Both the position numbers and the translations under genes were made by a program. A DNA stretch of 64,000 bases from Alcaligenaceae bacterium (GTDB lineage: Bacteria > Pseudomonadota > Gammaproteobacteria > Burkholderiales > Burkholderiaceae_B), in assembly GCA_013416395.1 (NCBI GenBank), contig JACCEP010000002.1, positions 1 to 64,000 of the forward strand. Reading direction: 5' to 3'. Of this stretch, positions 7,437-15,095 are shown in pieces. Within the stretch, counting starts at the first letter, position 1; every line of letters starts with the position of its first letter. Below the pieces are notes generated by a model. It was not told the origin of the DNA and did not search any database. It saw only the letters and a list, made by a program, of their open reading frames with translations.

Positions 7437-8393
7437 ATGAGACAAATTAACATCTGTGTACTGGATGATTATCAAGCGGTCGCTGGGCAATGTGCAAAGT
7501 GGGATCAGCTCGGCAATTCGGTTAATGTCCACTTTTTCAACGAGTATATTGCACAGACCGATCTGGTTGAGCAGTTGAAGCAATACGATGTCATCGTGGC
7601 CATGCGCGAACGAACTCGTTTCCCCGGTACTTTATTACGACAACTTACCAATCTCCGTCTTTTGGTTACGACTGGGTCGCGTAACAAGTCCATTGACGTG
7701 ACAACTTGCCGCGAGCTGGGCATCGTAGTGTGCGGCACACGCAGCGATCCGTTATTGGCTGCAGAGCACACATGGGCAATGATAATGGCTCTGTTCAAGC
7801 GTGTGGCACCGAACGACGCTGACTTACGTTCAGGGCGATGGCAACCCGCTTTAAGTCTCTCGATGAAGGGAAGCATCCTTGGGTTAATTGGACTAGGCAA
7901 GCTTGGTCAGCGAATGGCCCGCTTCGGACAAGCATTTGATATGGAGGTAATTTCGTGGAGTCCTAATTTGACCGCCGAGCGATGTGCCCCATTCGGCGTT
8001 CAGTATGTTCAGAAACAAGAACTGCTTGGTAGAGCGGATGTCGTTAGCGTGCACATGGTGCTTAGTGAAAGCACCAGACATATCGTCGCGGAAAAGGATC
8101 TTCAACACATGAGAAAGTCGGCGTATCTCGTCAACACATCTCGTGGCGGGTTGGTGGATGAGTCGGCACTATGCGATGCATTAAGAGAGAAGCGCCTGGC
8201 GGGCGCTGCCCTAGATGTATTTGACATAGAGCCACTGCCTGCCGATTCGCCGGTGCTACACGTACCCAACCTGCTACTTAGCCCGCATGTCGGGTATGTC
8301 ACGTGGCAGAACTATCAACTGTATTACGGCGATGCCGTGGAAGCTATCAAGCAGTGGCTCGCGGGCACCCCCGTACGGATGTTGGAAGGCTAA
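7437..8393 (+). CDS. D-isomer-specific 2-hydroxyacid dehydrogenase family protein
   Basis: NAD(P)-dependent oxidoreductase of 318 residues interconverting a 2-oxoacid and a D-2-hydroxyacid; the true substrate cannot be told. The Rossmann motif is LGLIGLGKLGQRMARFG with Gly152, Gly154 and Gly157. The catalytic set Arg236 (NTSRGG), Glu265 (DIEPLP) and His284 (LSPHVGY) is complete, so the enzyme should be active. It resembles the phosphoglycerate/hydroxypyruvate dehydrogenase branch without a C-terminal ACT domain. Base composition is AT-richer than neighbours and it is bounded by an intergenic gap on one side and a strong terminator plus gene remnants on the other, which suggests acquisition by transfer. 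Confidence 0.9.
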   Translation: MRQINICVLDDYQAVAGQCAKWDQLGNSVNVHFFNEYIAQTDLVEQLKQYDVIVAMRERTRFPGTLLRQLTNLRLLVTTGSRNKSIDVTTCRELGIVVCGTRSDPLLAAEHTWAMIMALFKRVAPNDADLRSGRWQPALSLSMKGSILGLIGLGKLGQRMARFGQAFDMEVISWSPNLTAERCAPFGVQYVQKQELLGRADVVSVHMVLSESTRHIVAEKDLQHMRKSAYLVNTSRGGLVDESALCDALREKRLAGAALDVFDIEPLPADSPVLHVPNLLLSPHVGYVTWQNYQLYYGDAVEAIKQWLAGTPVRMLEG

Positions 8394-8406
8394 ACAGGCA
8401 GGTCAT

Positions 8407-8455
8407 GGACGAAAACAGGACACCTTCAGGTGGCGTCCTGTTTTCGTCCTCTTTT
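8407..8455 (+). terminator. Strong Rho-independent terminator of the dehydrogenase gene
   Basis: GGACGAAAACAGGAC (8407-8421) and GTCCTGTTTTCGTCC (8435-8449) form a perfect 15-bp stem, with further pairing ACCT/AGGT in the loop, followed by TCTTTT. It starts 14 nt after the stop codon. Confidence 0.9.
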
Positions 8456-8463
8456 ACTGCGCT

Positions 8464-8655
8464 TTACGCGCCACGAAAGATCGGTTTACGCTTTTCAAGA
8501 AATGCCAATTGGGCCTCTTTCGCATCATCGGTTTTGGCAATAGCTGCTGTCATGTCTTGCTCGTAGCGATAACCGTCACGCAGGCTCATTTCTTCTATGG
8601 CGTTCAGCGTCTGCTTGGCCAGCCTGACTGATAACGGGCTTTTTGATGCGATTTC
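8464..8655 (-). pseudogene. C-terminal remnant of an enoyl-CoA hydratase/isomerase (crotonase) gene
   Basis: Read on the minus strand from about 8655 to a TAA at 8464, this gives roughly 60 residues beginning EIASKSPLSVRLAK and ending AFLEKRKPIFRGA, the typical closing segment of crotonase-family proteins (a KSP-AVRLAK helix, a DA-RYE segment, then FLEKRKP-F-G). No start codon or N-terminal two-thirds exists: an in-frame stop lies just upstream and the opposite-strand GntR remnant begins there. It is a broken, 5'-truncated gene left by a deletion. A complete crotonase gene begins at 63792 but overlaps a different part of the family, so the two cannot be compared here. Confidence 0.75.
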
Positions 8656-8656
8656 T

Positions 8657-8821
8657 CAAGGTTCTGCCGATCCTACAATCGCCGAGTTCCTGCAATTGCC
8701 TTTGAATGCACCTATTGCCCACGTACATCGTTCCGCTGTCGATCAAAATGGCACCATTGTGTTTATTGGGGACGGAATATATCGCGGGGACGTCGTGCGA
8801 CTGGATATTAAATTGAAGTGA
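8657..8821 (+). pseudogene. C-terminal remnant of a GntR-family regulator (UTRA domain)
   Basis: About 54 residues in one frame, from ADPTIAEFLQLPLNAPIAHV to a TGA at 8819-8821, including the pattern R-(S)-A-V-D-QNG and GDGIYRGDVVRLDI. This matches the end of the UTRA ligand-binding domain of GntR/HutC regulators, where a D-x-G turn is followed by a YRGD-type strand. The DNA-binding half is missing and there is no credible start. It abuts the crotonase remnant in the opposite orientation. An intact ancestor would probably have controlled a catabolic cluster that included the crotonase. Confidence 0.6.
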
Positions 8822-8917
8822 GGGCAGGGCAATTGGCTCCATTGGCCTTGGCCGCCCCTAAGAACGACGGCATTACCATTGGTCTGGTCACTTTATGTGT
8901 AACGCAACTGTTGTGCG

Positions 8918-9343
8918 TCAGAGCCATCTAAGCACGGGCATGCCTTCCTGGCCCAACAGTACATAAGCTAGTTGCCCGTAGCGTTGGGCGAGCGCGTCGG
9001 CCTCTGCTTGTGAAGGCCCGAACAACACCACGGTGGGCTCGATGGGCGGGCTTCCATCCTCGGCACTGTTATATCCCTGCATATACGTTAGGCCCAGCGC
9101 CTCAATGTCGCGCTGTAGCGCGCGCTGAGCTGCCTGGTTGCTGGCATGGTCAACGACACACCCACCAGGGTTGTAGGCAGTGATAAGTGCGGCACCGTTA
9201 GCCTCAAGGGCTATAAGAAGTGCCCGGGCCGCAATGCTGGCTTGCCCAATGTGCAAAACAATGTCGGCGCCAGGTGCCTCGATGACATACCGGGCGGCGT
9301 CAAAGGCTTGGCGAATGCGCGCGCTATTGCTGGTGTTGGGCAT
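8918..9343 (-). CDS. DUF3293 domain protein
   Basis: Small cytoplasmic protein of 141 residues from the ATG at 9343. The DUF3293 pattern is present: an ITAYNPGG strand near residue 60, the N-x-x-A-x-x-x-L helix after it, the AEDGSPPIEPTVVLFGPS segment, and a closing ADALAQRYGQLAYVLLGQEG stretch. Function of the family is not known. An in-frame TTG at 9403 would give 161 residues, but the extra part is not family-like and neither start has a good ribosome binding site. It lies between the accessory patch and the fetAB genes on the minus strand. Confidence 0.75.
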   Translation of the reverse strand: MPNTSNSARIRQAFDAARYVIEAPGADIVLHIGQASIAARALLIALEANGAALITAYNPGGCVVDHASNQAAQRALQRDIEALGLTYMQGYNSAEDGSPPIEPTVVLFGPSQAEADALAQRYGQLAYVLLGQEGMPVLRWL

Positions 9344-9467
9344 GGTGTTTTGGTGCGAAAGCGTTTCGCCTGCAGCATACAGGGTGCGGTGATTTTTCTG
9401 CAAGCGTGGGGCTTGTGGGTTAAGGCCCTGGTCGTTGTGCTCGGGCGCATTTCAACGACGTCTCTAT

Positions 9468-10289
9468 TCAAACAGATTTCGCGTCGCTGCGTTCGATCGC
9501 ACGTAACCGCCCCGTGCAAAGTTGATGCTGCGCGTTGAACAGTGAGCGGAAGGCCAGTAGCGTTACCCCGAGTGTGCCTAGTGCGGTAGCTGCAGCAATG
9601 ATGAACATGATAATGATCTGGTAGCGCACGGCTGCTGCGGGCGAGGCGCCTGCCAGCATCTGGCCGGTCATCATGCCCGGCAGGCTCACCACGCCCATTA
9701 CCATCATGGCATTAATGGTTGGAATGAGTGCTGTGCGCATGGTTTCGACGATTAGCGGGTGAGCCGCCTCCCAGCGCGTGGCGCCCAGCGCCAGGTCGGC
9801 CTCGATCACATCAGATTCGCGCGCCACCCCTTCCATGAAGCGATCCAGCGCCAGGGATACGCCAGTGAGCAAGTTGCCCAGTACCATGCCCAGAACCGGA
9901 ATAGCGTACTGAGGAGAAAACCACGGGTGTACGTTGATAATGCCTGCCAATGCTGCCCCAGTGACTACGAAGGCCGCGCCCAGCACTGATAGCAGGCTGT
10001 TCCAGTAGATGCCCTGAAAGCGCCGCCGTGTGCGGCGTACTGCAGCCGCGCTGGCCAGCGCCGCCATCACCAGCCCGATGCCGACCACTGGTATTGGGGT
10101 ACGTAATGCAAAAATCGATTCAAGAATGAAGCCGACCAGCAGTAGCTGTACCGTCATGCGTACGCTGGCTACCAGCAGGCTGCGAGCCAACCCCAGGCGT
10201 AGCCACACTGAAATCGCCAGATTGGCCACAATCAGCAAGGCCGCAAAACCCAGCTGCCAGTTGCTTAGGTTGATGTAGCTGGTGTTCAC
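9468..10289 (-). CDS. fetB: FetB-type (UPF0014) ABC transporter permease
   Basis: Inner-membrane permease of 273 residues in the YbbM/FetB family, known in E. coli as part of an iron exporter protecting against peroxide stress. Seven or so hydrophobic segments are visible, with the conserved PVLGMVLGNLLTGVSLALDR and the coupling segment ADLALGATRWEAAHPLI followed by PTINAMMVMGVVSLPGMMTG. The GTG at 10289 is preferred: GGAG stands before it and it overlaps the fetA stop in a GTGA arrangement, so the two are translationally coupled. The longer frame to 10322 would intrude on fetA. Metal specificity is inferred from the family only. Confidence 0.88.
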   Translation of the reverse strand: MNTSYINLSNWQLGFAALLIVANLAISVWLRLGLARSLLVASVRMTVQLLLVGFILESIFALRTPIPVVGIGLVMAALASAAAVRRTRRRFQGIYWNSLLSVLGAAFVVTGAALAGIINVHPWFSPQYAIPVLGMVLGNLLTGVSLALDRFMEGVARESDVIEADLALGATRWEAAHPLIVETMRTALIPTINAMMVMGVVSLPGMMTGQMLAGASPAAAVRYQIIIMFIIAAATALGTLGVTLLAFRSLFNAQHQLCTGRLRAIERSDAKSV

Positions 10290-10975
10290 TTGGCAGACTC
10301 CAGTGTGATCAGGTGGTCGCACGTGCGCTGCAGTTGGACGCTGTCATGACTTGTCCAGATACAGGCGCGATCAGCGGCATCGGTCATCCAATGTTCAATA
10401 AGTATCTCGATCGCCGTTACCGCGCTGGCATCCAGCGAGGCGGTCGGCTCATCCAGCAGTAACACTTCTGGTTTCAGCAGCAGTGCGCGCAGCAACGCCA
10501 CAATTTGTGCCTCGCCACCAGATAGTCGCTCGCACCGCTGCTGCAGGAAACGATCCTCGCGCCCTAGCGCAACCAGTAACTCGCGGGCGCGGTCAAGTGG
10601 AAATGTGCTGTGTGCATGGGCATGAAAACGAAAAGGGGCGCGCAGTGCAGCCTCTACACTGCCCTCACGCAGGGCCGGGCGTTGAGGGAGATAGACGACC
10701 CGGGCGCGGTATGCCGGCATTTTCCAGTTTGTTAGTGCACGACCACGATATTCAAGCTGGCCTTGCTGCAGCGGCTCCAGGCCAGCCAGCGTGCGCAATA
10801 GCAATGTCTTGCCACAGCCCGAAGGGCCGGTGATGCCAAGTCGCTCACCCGGTTGCAGGGTTATTGCTAAGTCGTGCCATAACAACTGGCCACCGATTTG
10901 AAACCCTAGATGCTGTGCGCGCAACAGCGCTGCGCGAGGCGAGGGCGCGGCGGCTTGGGCTGGTGAGTGGCGCAT
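10286..10975 (-). CDS. fetA: FetA-type ABC transporter ATP-binding protein
   Basis: ATPase partner of the downstream permease. The 229-residue protein has Walker A GPSGCGKTLLLRTLAG, ABC signature LSGGEAQIVALLRALLL, Walker B VLLLDEPTASLD and the H-loop WTSHD. Size and short C-terminus fit FetA/YbbL, a one-domain ATPase working with one UPF0014 permease. The ATG at 10975 is preferred to a GTG at 11011 because AGGAAA lies upstream and the preceding 12 residues are not family-like. Its stop overlaps the fetB start. Confidence 0.88.
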   Translation of the reverse strand: MRHSPAQAAAPSPRAALLRAQHLGFQIGGQLLWHDLAITLQPGERLGITGPSGCGKTLLLRTLAGLEPLQQGQLEYRGRALTNWKMPAYRARVVYLPQRPALREGSVEAALRAPFRFHAHAHSTFPLDRARELLVALGREDRFLQQRCERLSGGEAQIVALLRALLLKPEVLLLDEPTASLDASAVTAIEILIEHWMTDAADRACIWTSHDSVQLQRTCDHLITLESAK

Positions 10976-11011
10976 GACTCGGCTGGTTTCCTGTCTGGTT
11001 GGCCTGGCCAC

Positions 11012-11320
11012 TAAAATTCGAGCGTCAACGTAGCGAACCCGCCAGACGAGACATGGCTATGTATTGACCTGCCAAGTGTTGAGTAGGGTTCTCGCGGTTT
11101 ACGTGGCGTAGCAAGGGCACACTGTACGGCTAATTGTCTGTTGGTCAGTATGCCGTACACGGGTTCGTTTGGTACTGCATGATAATCGTCTGGTCGGGCG
11201 AAATGACCACCGTCGTAGATATCTGCACTCAAGAGTATTTCAGATTTTGAATACTTACGGGTAGAAAAGCAAAAAGGGCTAGCCCAATTGAATGGCTTAC
11301 TCGTCAGGGTTTTCCTAGGT
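11012..11320. other. Intergenic region upstream of fetA
   Basis: About 300 nt with no gene I can recognise. A 73-codon minus-strand frame (11011-11232) is open but matches nothing known to me and has no supported start. The region should contain the fetAB promoter. Confidence 0.4.
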
Positions 11321-11401
11321 TTGACAAAAAAATATCAATATTACAGAATATTTCAACTATCTTAAAAATGTAAATATACTGTAAATCTCCCCCCCCCCCC
11401 C
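11321..11401 (+). promoter_or_regulatory. AT-rich promoter region ending in a 13-nt poly-C tract
   Basis: TTGACA at 11321-11326 has a CAGAAT -10 candidate 17 nt later (11344-11349); a better -10, TATACT, lies at 11375-11380. Directly after it is a run of 13 C (11389-11401), then CTTTTT-type sequence overlapping and AGGATGAGG just before the ATG at 11423. Homopolymeric C tracts of this length slip during replication, and C tracts of 12-15 in fim promoters of the related genus Bordetella cause phase variation. Here the tract would fall at or just after the transcription start if TATACT is used. Confidence 0.6.
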
Positions 11402-11422
11402 TTTTTCGCAGGATGAGGCGCC

Positions 11423-12451
11423 ATGAAATATATTTTACGACGTGTGGTTCCTGTGGTCTTGGCGTTTGGCCTAGTGGGTTGCTCGGTCACCTCGCAAGAT
11501 ACGGTAATGACGACCGAAAAACGTACGGGCGGCTTTCTGGGCCTCAGCACTAAGAGCGATATTGATGTTGATACACCCAAGGCATTCGCCGAAGTGCAGA
11601 AGGTAGTGATAGGCGGTTTCAAGGTTGGCTTCAACCAAAGCAAGAAGCTGCAGAAAAAAGCTGGAGGAATGTTCTCGGGCGGCATGGGGGGCAACTCTAC
11701 GGGCCTGGTCGAGCTGGACGGTGTCAGCCCTGAGGTCCATCAGCGTATCGTGAACGAGGCTCACGATAAATTCGTTCGAGCTTTAATCGCCCAGGGCTAC
11801 GAGGTCCTTCCGCGCGAGACTTTCACCGGCAGCCCGGGATACGCAGGTACAACGGAATACGACTTCCCCTATAAGCACGATCAATCCGGACTGTTTTCCT
11901 CCTACGGTGTCGGTACCTTCTACTCCCCCTCGCAGATCGGACCCAAGCAGCCCGTTTTCTTTGGTGAGATACAAGGTGTCACTGGTGGCCTAGGCACCTC
12001 AAACCCAGGTATTGCCGTCGCCAAGTTCGGCGAACAAACCGGCGCTCATGTAATCAATGTCACCTATCTGCTCGATTTTGCCGGGGCTGGTGGACACGCC
12101 GGTGGCTCGTTCAGCACGCTGGGCGTCGGGCAGGTCATGTCGGTGGACGCGGGGCTTCTCGGAATTGGCAGCGGCTACATGAGCACTTTCGGCAATAAGG
12201 TCGGCAAGTTGACTTTAGGCCAGCCTATCGGGTCTGACATCGCCTTTGCTACGATCGAGAACACGACATCCTCTGCGGAAGTAGGTTTGGAAACCGCACT
12301 AAACGTCTTCACCGCCGTATTAGGAGGGGGGACGAATCAGACGCGTGAATTCGTATTTCATGCCGACCCGGATAAATATGCTTTGGCAGCGATTGATGCC
12401 TTGGACAAAGCGAATGCTGCCTTGGTGAGCAAGATGGCCGAACTACGCTAA
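11423..12451 (+). CDS. Putative lipoprotein of unknown function
   Basis: 342-residue precursor with a type II signal peptide: basic MKYILRR, hydrophobic VVPVVLAFG, lipobox LVGC with Cys20. Residue 21 is Ser, not Asp, so outer-membrane sorting is expected. The mature part is glycine-rich, with SYGVGTFYSPSQ, GGHAGGSFSTLGVG and an ATIENTTSSAEVGLETALNV segment, and looks beta-rich. I do not recognise the family. The start is supported by AGGATGAGG 6-14 nt upstream. The gene stands alone behind an AT-rich promoter containing a C13 tract, so its expression may be variable. Confidence 0.8.
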   Translation: MKYILRRVVPVVLAFGLVGCSVTSQDTVMTTEKRTGGFLGLSTKSDIDVDTPKAFAEVQKVVIGGFKVGFNQSKKLQKKAGGMFSGGMGGNSTGLVELDGVSPEVHQRIVNEAHDKFVRALIAQGYEVLPRETFTGSPGYAGTTEYDFPYKHDQSGLFSSYGVGTFYSPSQIGPKQPVFFGEIQGVTGGLGTSNPGIAVAKFGEQTGAHVINVTYLLDFAGAGGHAGGSFSTLGVGQVMSVDAGLLGIGSGYMSTFGNKVGKLTLGQPIGSDIAFATIENTTSSAEVGLETALNVFTAVLGGGTNQTREFVFHADPDKYALAAIDALDKANAALVSKMAELR

Positions 12452-12574
12452 GCGATCTCTTGTGGAGGATGCCGCATGAGGGTCTTGTACCTGTGCGGTT
12501 GGGACGGTGTAATCAACCGTGTCTAGTGAATGCCCATCCCCCGATTTTGGGGTAGAGCCAGACTTTCAGGAAAC

Positions 12575-12606
12575 AAAAAGGGCTAGAGCATTTCTGCGCT
12601 AACCCT
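12575..12606 (-). terminator. Terminator of the tRNA cluster
   Basis: On the minus strand AGGGTTAG (12606-12599) pairs with CTAGCCCT (12586-12579) allowing one G-T pair, with additional GC pairs inside, followed by TTTTTG. It lies 11 nt downstream of tRNA-Asp. Confidence 0.8.
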
Positions 12607-12616
12607 TTGAATTCTT

Positions 12617-12693
12617 TGGCGGAGCGGACGGGACTCGAACCCGCGACCCCCGGCGTGACAGGCCGGTATTCTAACCAACTGAACTACCGCTCC
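12617..12693 (-). tRNA. tRNA-Asp (GTC)
   Basis: 77-nt tRNA on the minus strand starting GGAGCGGTAGTTCAGTTGG and ending CCGCTCC-G-CCA, with the CCA encoded. The anticodon loop reads CTGTCAC, anticodon GTC. All four arms fold. It is the last of three tRNAs in tandem (Ala, Glu, Asp). Confidence 0.97.
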
Positions 12694-12719
12694 GCAGCGG
12701 TATTGACTGCCAGATTAAC

Positions 12720-12795
12720 TGGCGTCCCCTAGGGGATTCGAACCCCTGTACCCACCGTGAAAGGGTGGTGTCCTAGGCCTCTAGACGAAGGGGAC
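12720..12795 (-). tRNA. tRNA-Glu (TTC)
   Basis: 76-nt tRNA on the minus strand starting GTCCCCTTCGTCTAGAGG, with anticodon loop CTTTCAC (anticodon TTC) and 3' end GGGGACG-CCA, CCA encoded. Middle member of the tRNA cluster, 26 nt before tRNA-Asp. Confidence 0.97.
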
Positions 12796-12871
12796 AGGAC
12801 AAGCAAGTTGCGAATTCTAGCACAGAGTTAAACTTTCTGCTGTGCGAGTAATCGCGTTTCTTCGTTTTGAC

Positions 12872-12947
<76 letters not shown>

Positions 12948-13355
12948 GTACTGGCTTGTCTAGCGAAGAAGCGAGATTATGCACGATATTTTCAATGTGT
13001 GCAAGTCAGCGTACGGTTTTTGTTGTTCAGGCGTGAAAATAGTTGGTGTTTGTTGAGTGAGAAAGTCTGGCTGGGTGGGGATTTTGGGGCTATGTGAGCG
13101 AATACTAATCATTTTGACGGTATTCCATGGGCGATGAGGGCCTCTTGCCTGGCGCAAGGTGCTCAATGCTCAACTGGGTAGCGCTGATCTTGCATACGTA
13201 CGGCCCGGCATGGGTCTAGCGGGGCAGCTTGATCGCGTTCTGGAGAGATGTATGGTGATGTGCTGATGTCTTGCATGGCTTGCAGGCGTCATGGGCCCTG
13301 TATGCGAGCTTATTCGATGGCAGCAATGACTAGGTGACCCACGGCAGCACGAAAC
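12948..13355. other. Gene-free region between the tRNA cluster and the lnt terminator
   Basis: About 400 nt. It should hold the promoter of the tRNA cluster near 12950-13020, where the sequence is AT-richer. I see no coding region, repeat or integration scar, although tRNA clusters are common attachment sites. Confidence 0.5.
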
Positions 13356-13391
13356 TACGCCTCACGGCCTGCTGAGAGGCCGTGAGGCGTA
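13356..13391. terminator. Terminator hairpin downstream of lnt
   Basis: TACGCCTCACGGCCT (13356-13370) and AGGCCGTGAGGCGTA (13377-13391) form a perfect 15-bp stem with a 6-nt loop. It is 40 nt beyond the lnt stop on the minus strand. Short T runs flank both sides, so it may work in either direction. Confidence 0.85.
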
Positions 13392-13430
13392 TTTGAAACC
13401 AGTGTTGTTTGGTTGGGCTCTGTGAAGGGC

Positions 13431-15095
13431 CTAGCGCGCCGGGGTGGGCTTCTGAGGGCGTCGGCGGGCAGATGCTGCTCCCAGCCAGAACAACGCCCAA
13501 CCCAGTATTAATGTGTTGCCCCAGCGCACGTAGGGGGTCAAGCCGCTGGCGCCCTGTACTTCGACGTCGAGTACGCCCTTGCTCATGGGCTCTAGTACTG
13601 CACGTACCTTGCCATTGGGATCAATGGCGGCTGTCATGCCGGTATTGGTGCTGCGCAGCATGGGGCGTGCGGTTTCGAGAGCACGCATACGTGAGATTTG
13701 AAGATGCTGGCGCAAGGCCCAGGAGTCTCCAAACCACCCCAGGTTGCTCATGTTCAGCAATATGGTGGCACCAGAGCCGTGGTCGGCGCTGGGTTTTACC
13801 GACTGGATGATTTCTTCACCAAAAACGTCTTCAAAGCAGATGTTGGGCGCAATGGTCTGGCCGTCTATCGTAAACAGGGCCTGCCGTACCTGGCCGCGAT
13901 CGAAGTCACCCAGAGGGATATTCATGGCATCAACAAACCATTGAAAACCGGTGGGGATGAATTCGCCAAAAGGGACGAGGTGGTGTTTGTCGTAACGGTC
14001 GGTCACCTGCGCTGACATGATGGCGTCAATGGGGGTGTCGGCGTTAAAGGCGATGGCGCTGTTGGTATAGCGGTCGCGGCCATTTACTTGGTCGTGCAGC
14101 GGCACGCCCATAATGATGGTGGCATTGCGTTCGCGCGCGACGTTCTGCCATTGTTGCCACAATTCGGGTGCGATGCGGTCTTGCAATAGGGGTATGACGG
14201 TTTCGGGCAAAACGATGAGATCAGGCGCGCCGTCAGGCTCGCGCGGTGCCAGTGATGCCAGTTGCAGATAATCTTTTTGGCTTTGCTGCAAAAACTGTGG
14301 GTTGAACTTCATGGACTGGGGCGTGTTGCCCTGAACCAGTCTTACTATTATGGGGTTGCCATGAGGCTGCCACCATGTAGCGTGTGAGAGAACAATGCCC
14401 ACCAACCCGGCCACCACGGCAAGGCCTACTCCCATGGCCGATTTTGCGCTGTTTTCGTTGCCTTGATCTTTGTCTTTGGCATTGGCATTGGCGAACAGGC
14501 CTATGGCGGCAGCTGCAAAGGCGGCCAGCCAGGTTAGCCCATACACGCCTATTACAGGCGCCCAGCCTGCCAACAACCCTTCTACGTGCGCATAGCCTAA
14601 GTTTAACCAGGGCAGCCCGGTAAACAGTGTGCCGCGCAGCCATTCAAAAAGTGTCCAGCTCGAGGCCCATATCACTGCCATCATCAATTGGCCGCGGTGG
14701 CTGGAAACTGCGTGCCTGTGGCCTTCTGAAAGCCACCAAGCCAGGCTGACGGCCAGGGCGTAATAAATCGCCATTGCGGCCGCAAGCAGAAGCACAGCGA
14801 AGCCTGCCAGCGGGGCGGCCAGACCACCATACTCGTGCATGCTGATAAACAACCAGTACAGGCCAACCGCAAAGTTGCTGATGCCAAACAGATAGACTTT
14901 GAAGGCGGCCTGCCAGCCAGAGCTTGAACGGAAAGTGTGATGCGCCAGAAAGGCAAGGCTGAATATCTGCACAAATGGCAGTGCCCACGGCGGCAGCGGC
15001 CCTGGCGCGAACGACAGCGCATGAAAGGCACCTAGTGCCAGCAGTATGGCTACCAGCGGAGGGCTCAAGTGCCAGAAGCGTGGGGGCTTAGTCAC
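13431..15095 (-). CDS. lnt: Apolipoprotein N-acyltransferase
   Basis: Inner-membrane enzyme that N-acylates the lipid-modified cysteine of outer-membrane lipoproteins, the last step of lipoprotein maturation. The 554-residue protein has about six N-terminal membrane helices (1-230) and a periplasmic nitrilase domain (245-520). The catalytic triad is visible: Glu298 in LPETVIP, Lys370 in DKHHLVPFGEF and Cys420 in NICFEDVFGEE. The GTG start at 15095 overlaps the end of corC by 8 nt, so it is the last gene of the miaB-phoH-ybeY-corC-lnt operon. A strong hairpin follows. Confidence 0.96.
   Translation of the reverse strand: MTKPPRFWHLSPPLVAILLALGAFHALSFAPGPLPPWALPFVQIFSLAFLAHHTFRSSSGWQAAFKVYLFGISNFAVGLYWLFISMHEYGGLAAPLAGFAVLLLAAAMAIYYALAVSLAWWLSEGHRHAVSSHRGQLMMAVIWASSWTLFEWLRGTLFTGLPWLNLGYAHVEGLLAGWAPVIGVYGLTWLAAFAAAAIGLFANANAKDKDQGNENSAKSAMGVGLAVVAGLVGIVLSHATWWQPHGNPIIVRLVQGNTPQSMKFNPQFLQQSQKDYLQLASLAPREPDGAPDLIVLPETVIPLLQDRIAPELWQQWQNVARERNATIIMGVPLHDQVNGRDRYTNSAIAFNADTPIDAIMSAQVTDRYDKHHLVPFGEFIPTGFQWFVDAMNIPLGDFDRGQVRQALFTIDGQTIAPNICFEDVFGEEIIQSVKPSADHGSGATILLNMSNLGWFGDSWALRQHLQISRMRALETARPMLRSTNTGMTAAIDPNGKVRAVLEPMSKGVLDVEVQGASGLTPYVRWGNTLILGWALFWLGAASARRRPQKPTPAR

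Noticed and set aside
11011-11232. 73-codon minus-strand ORF upstream of fetA
   Set aside because: No recognisable family and no supported start. I could not tell a remnant from chance, so it is only mentioned in the intergenic entry.
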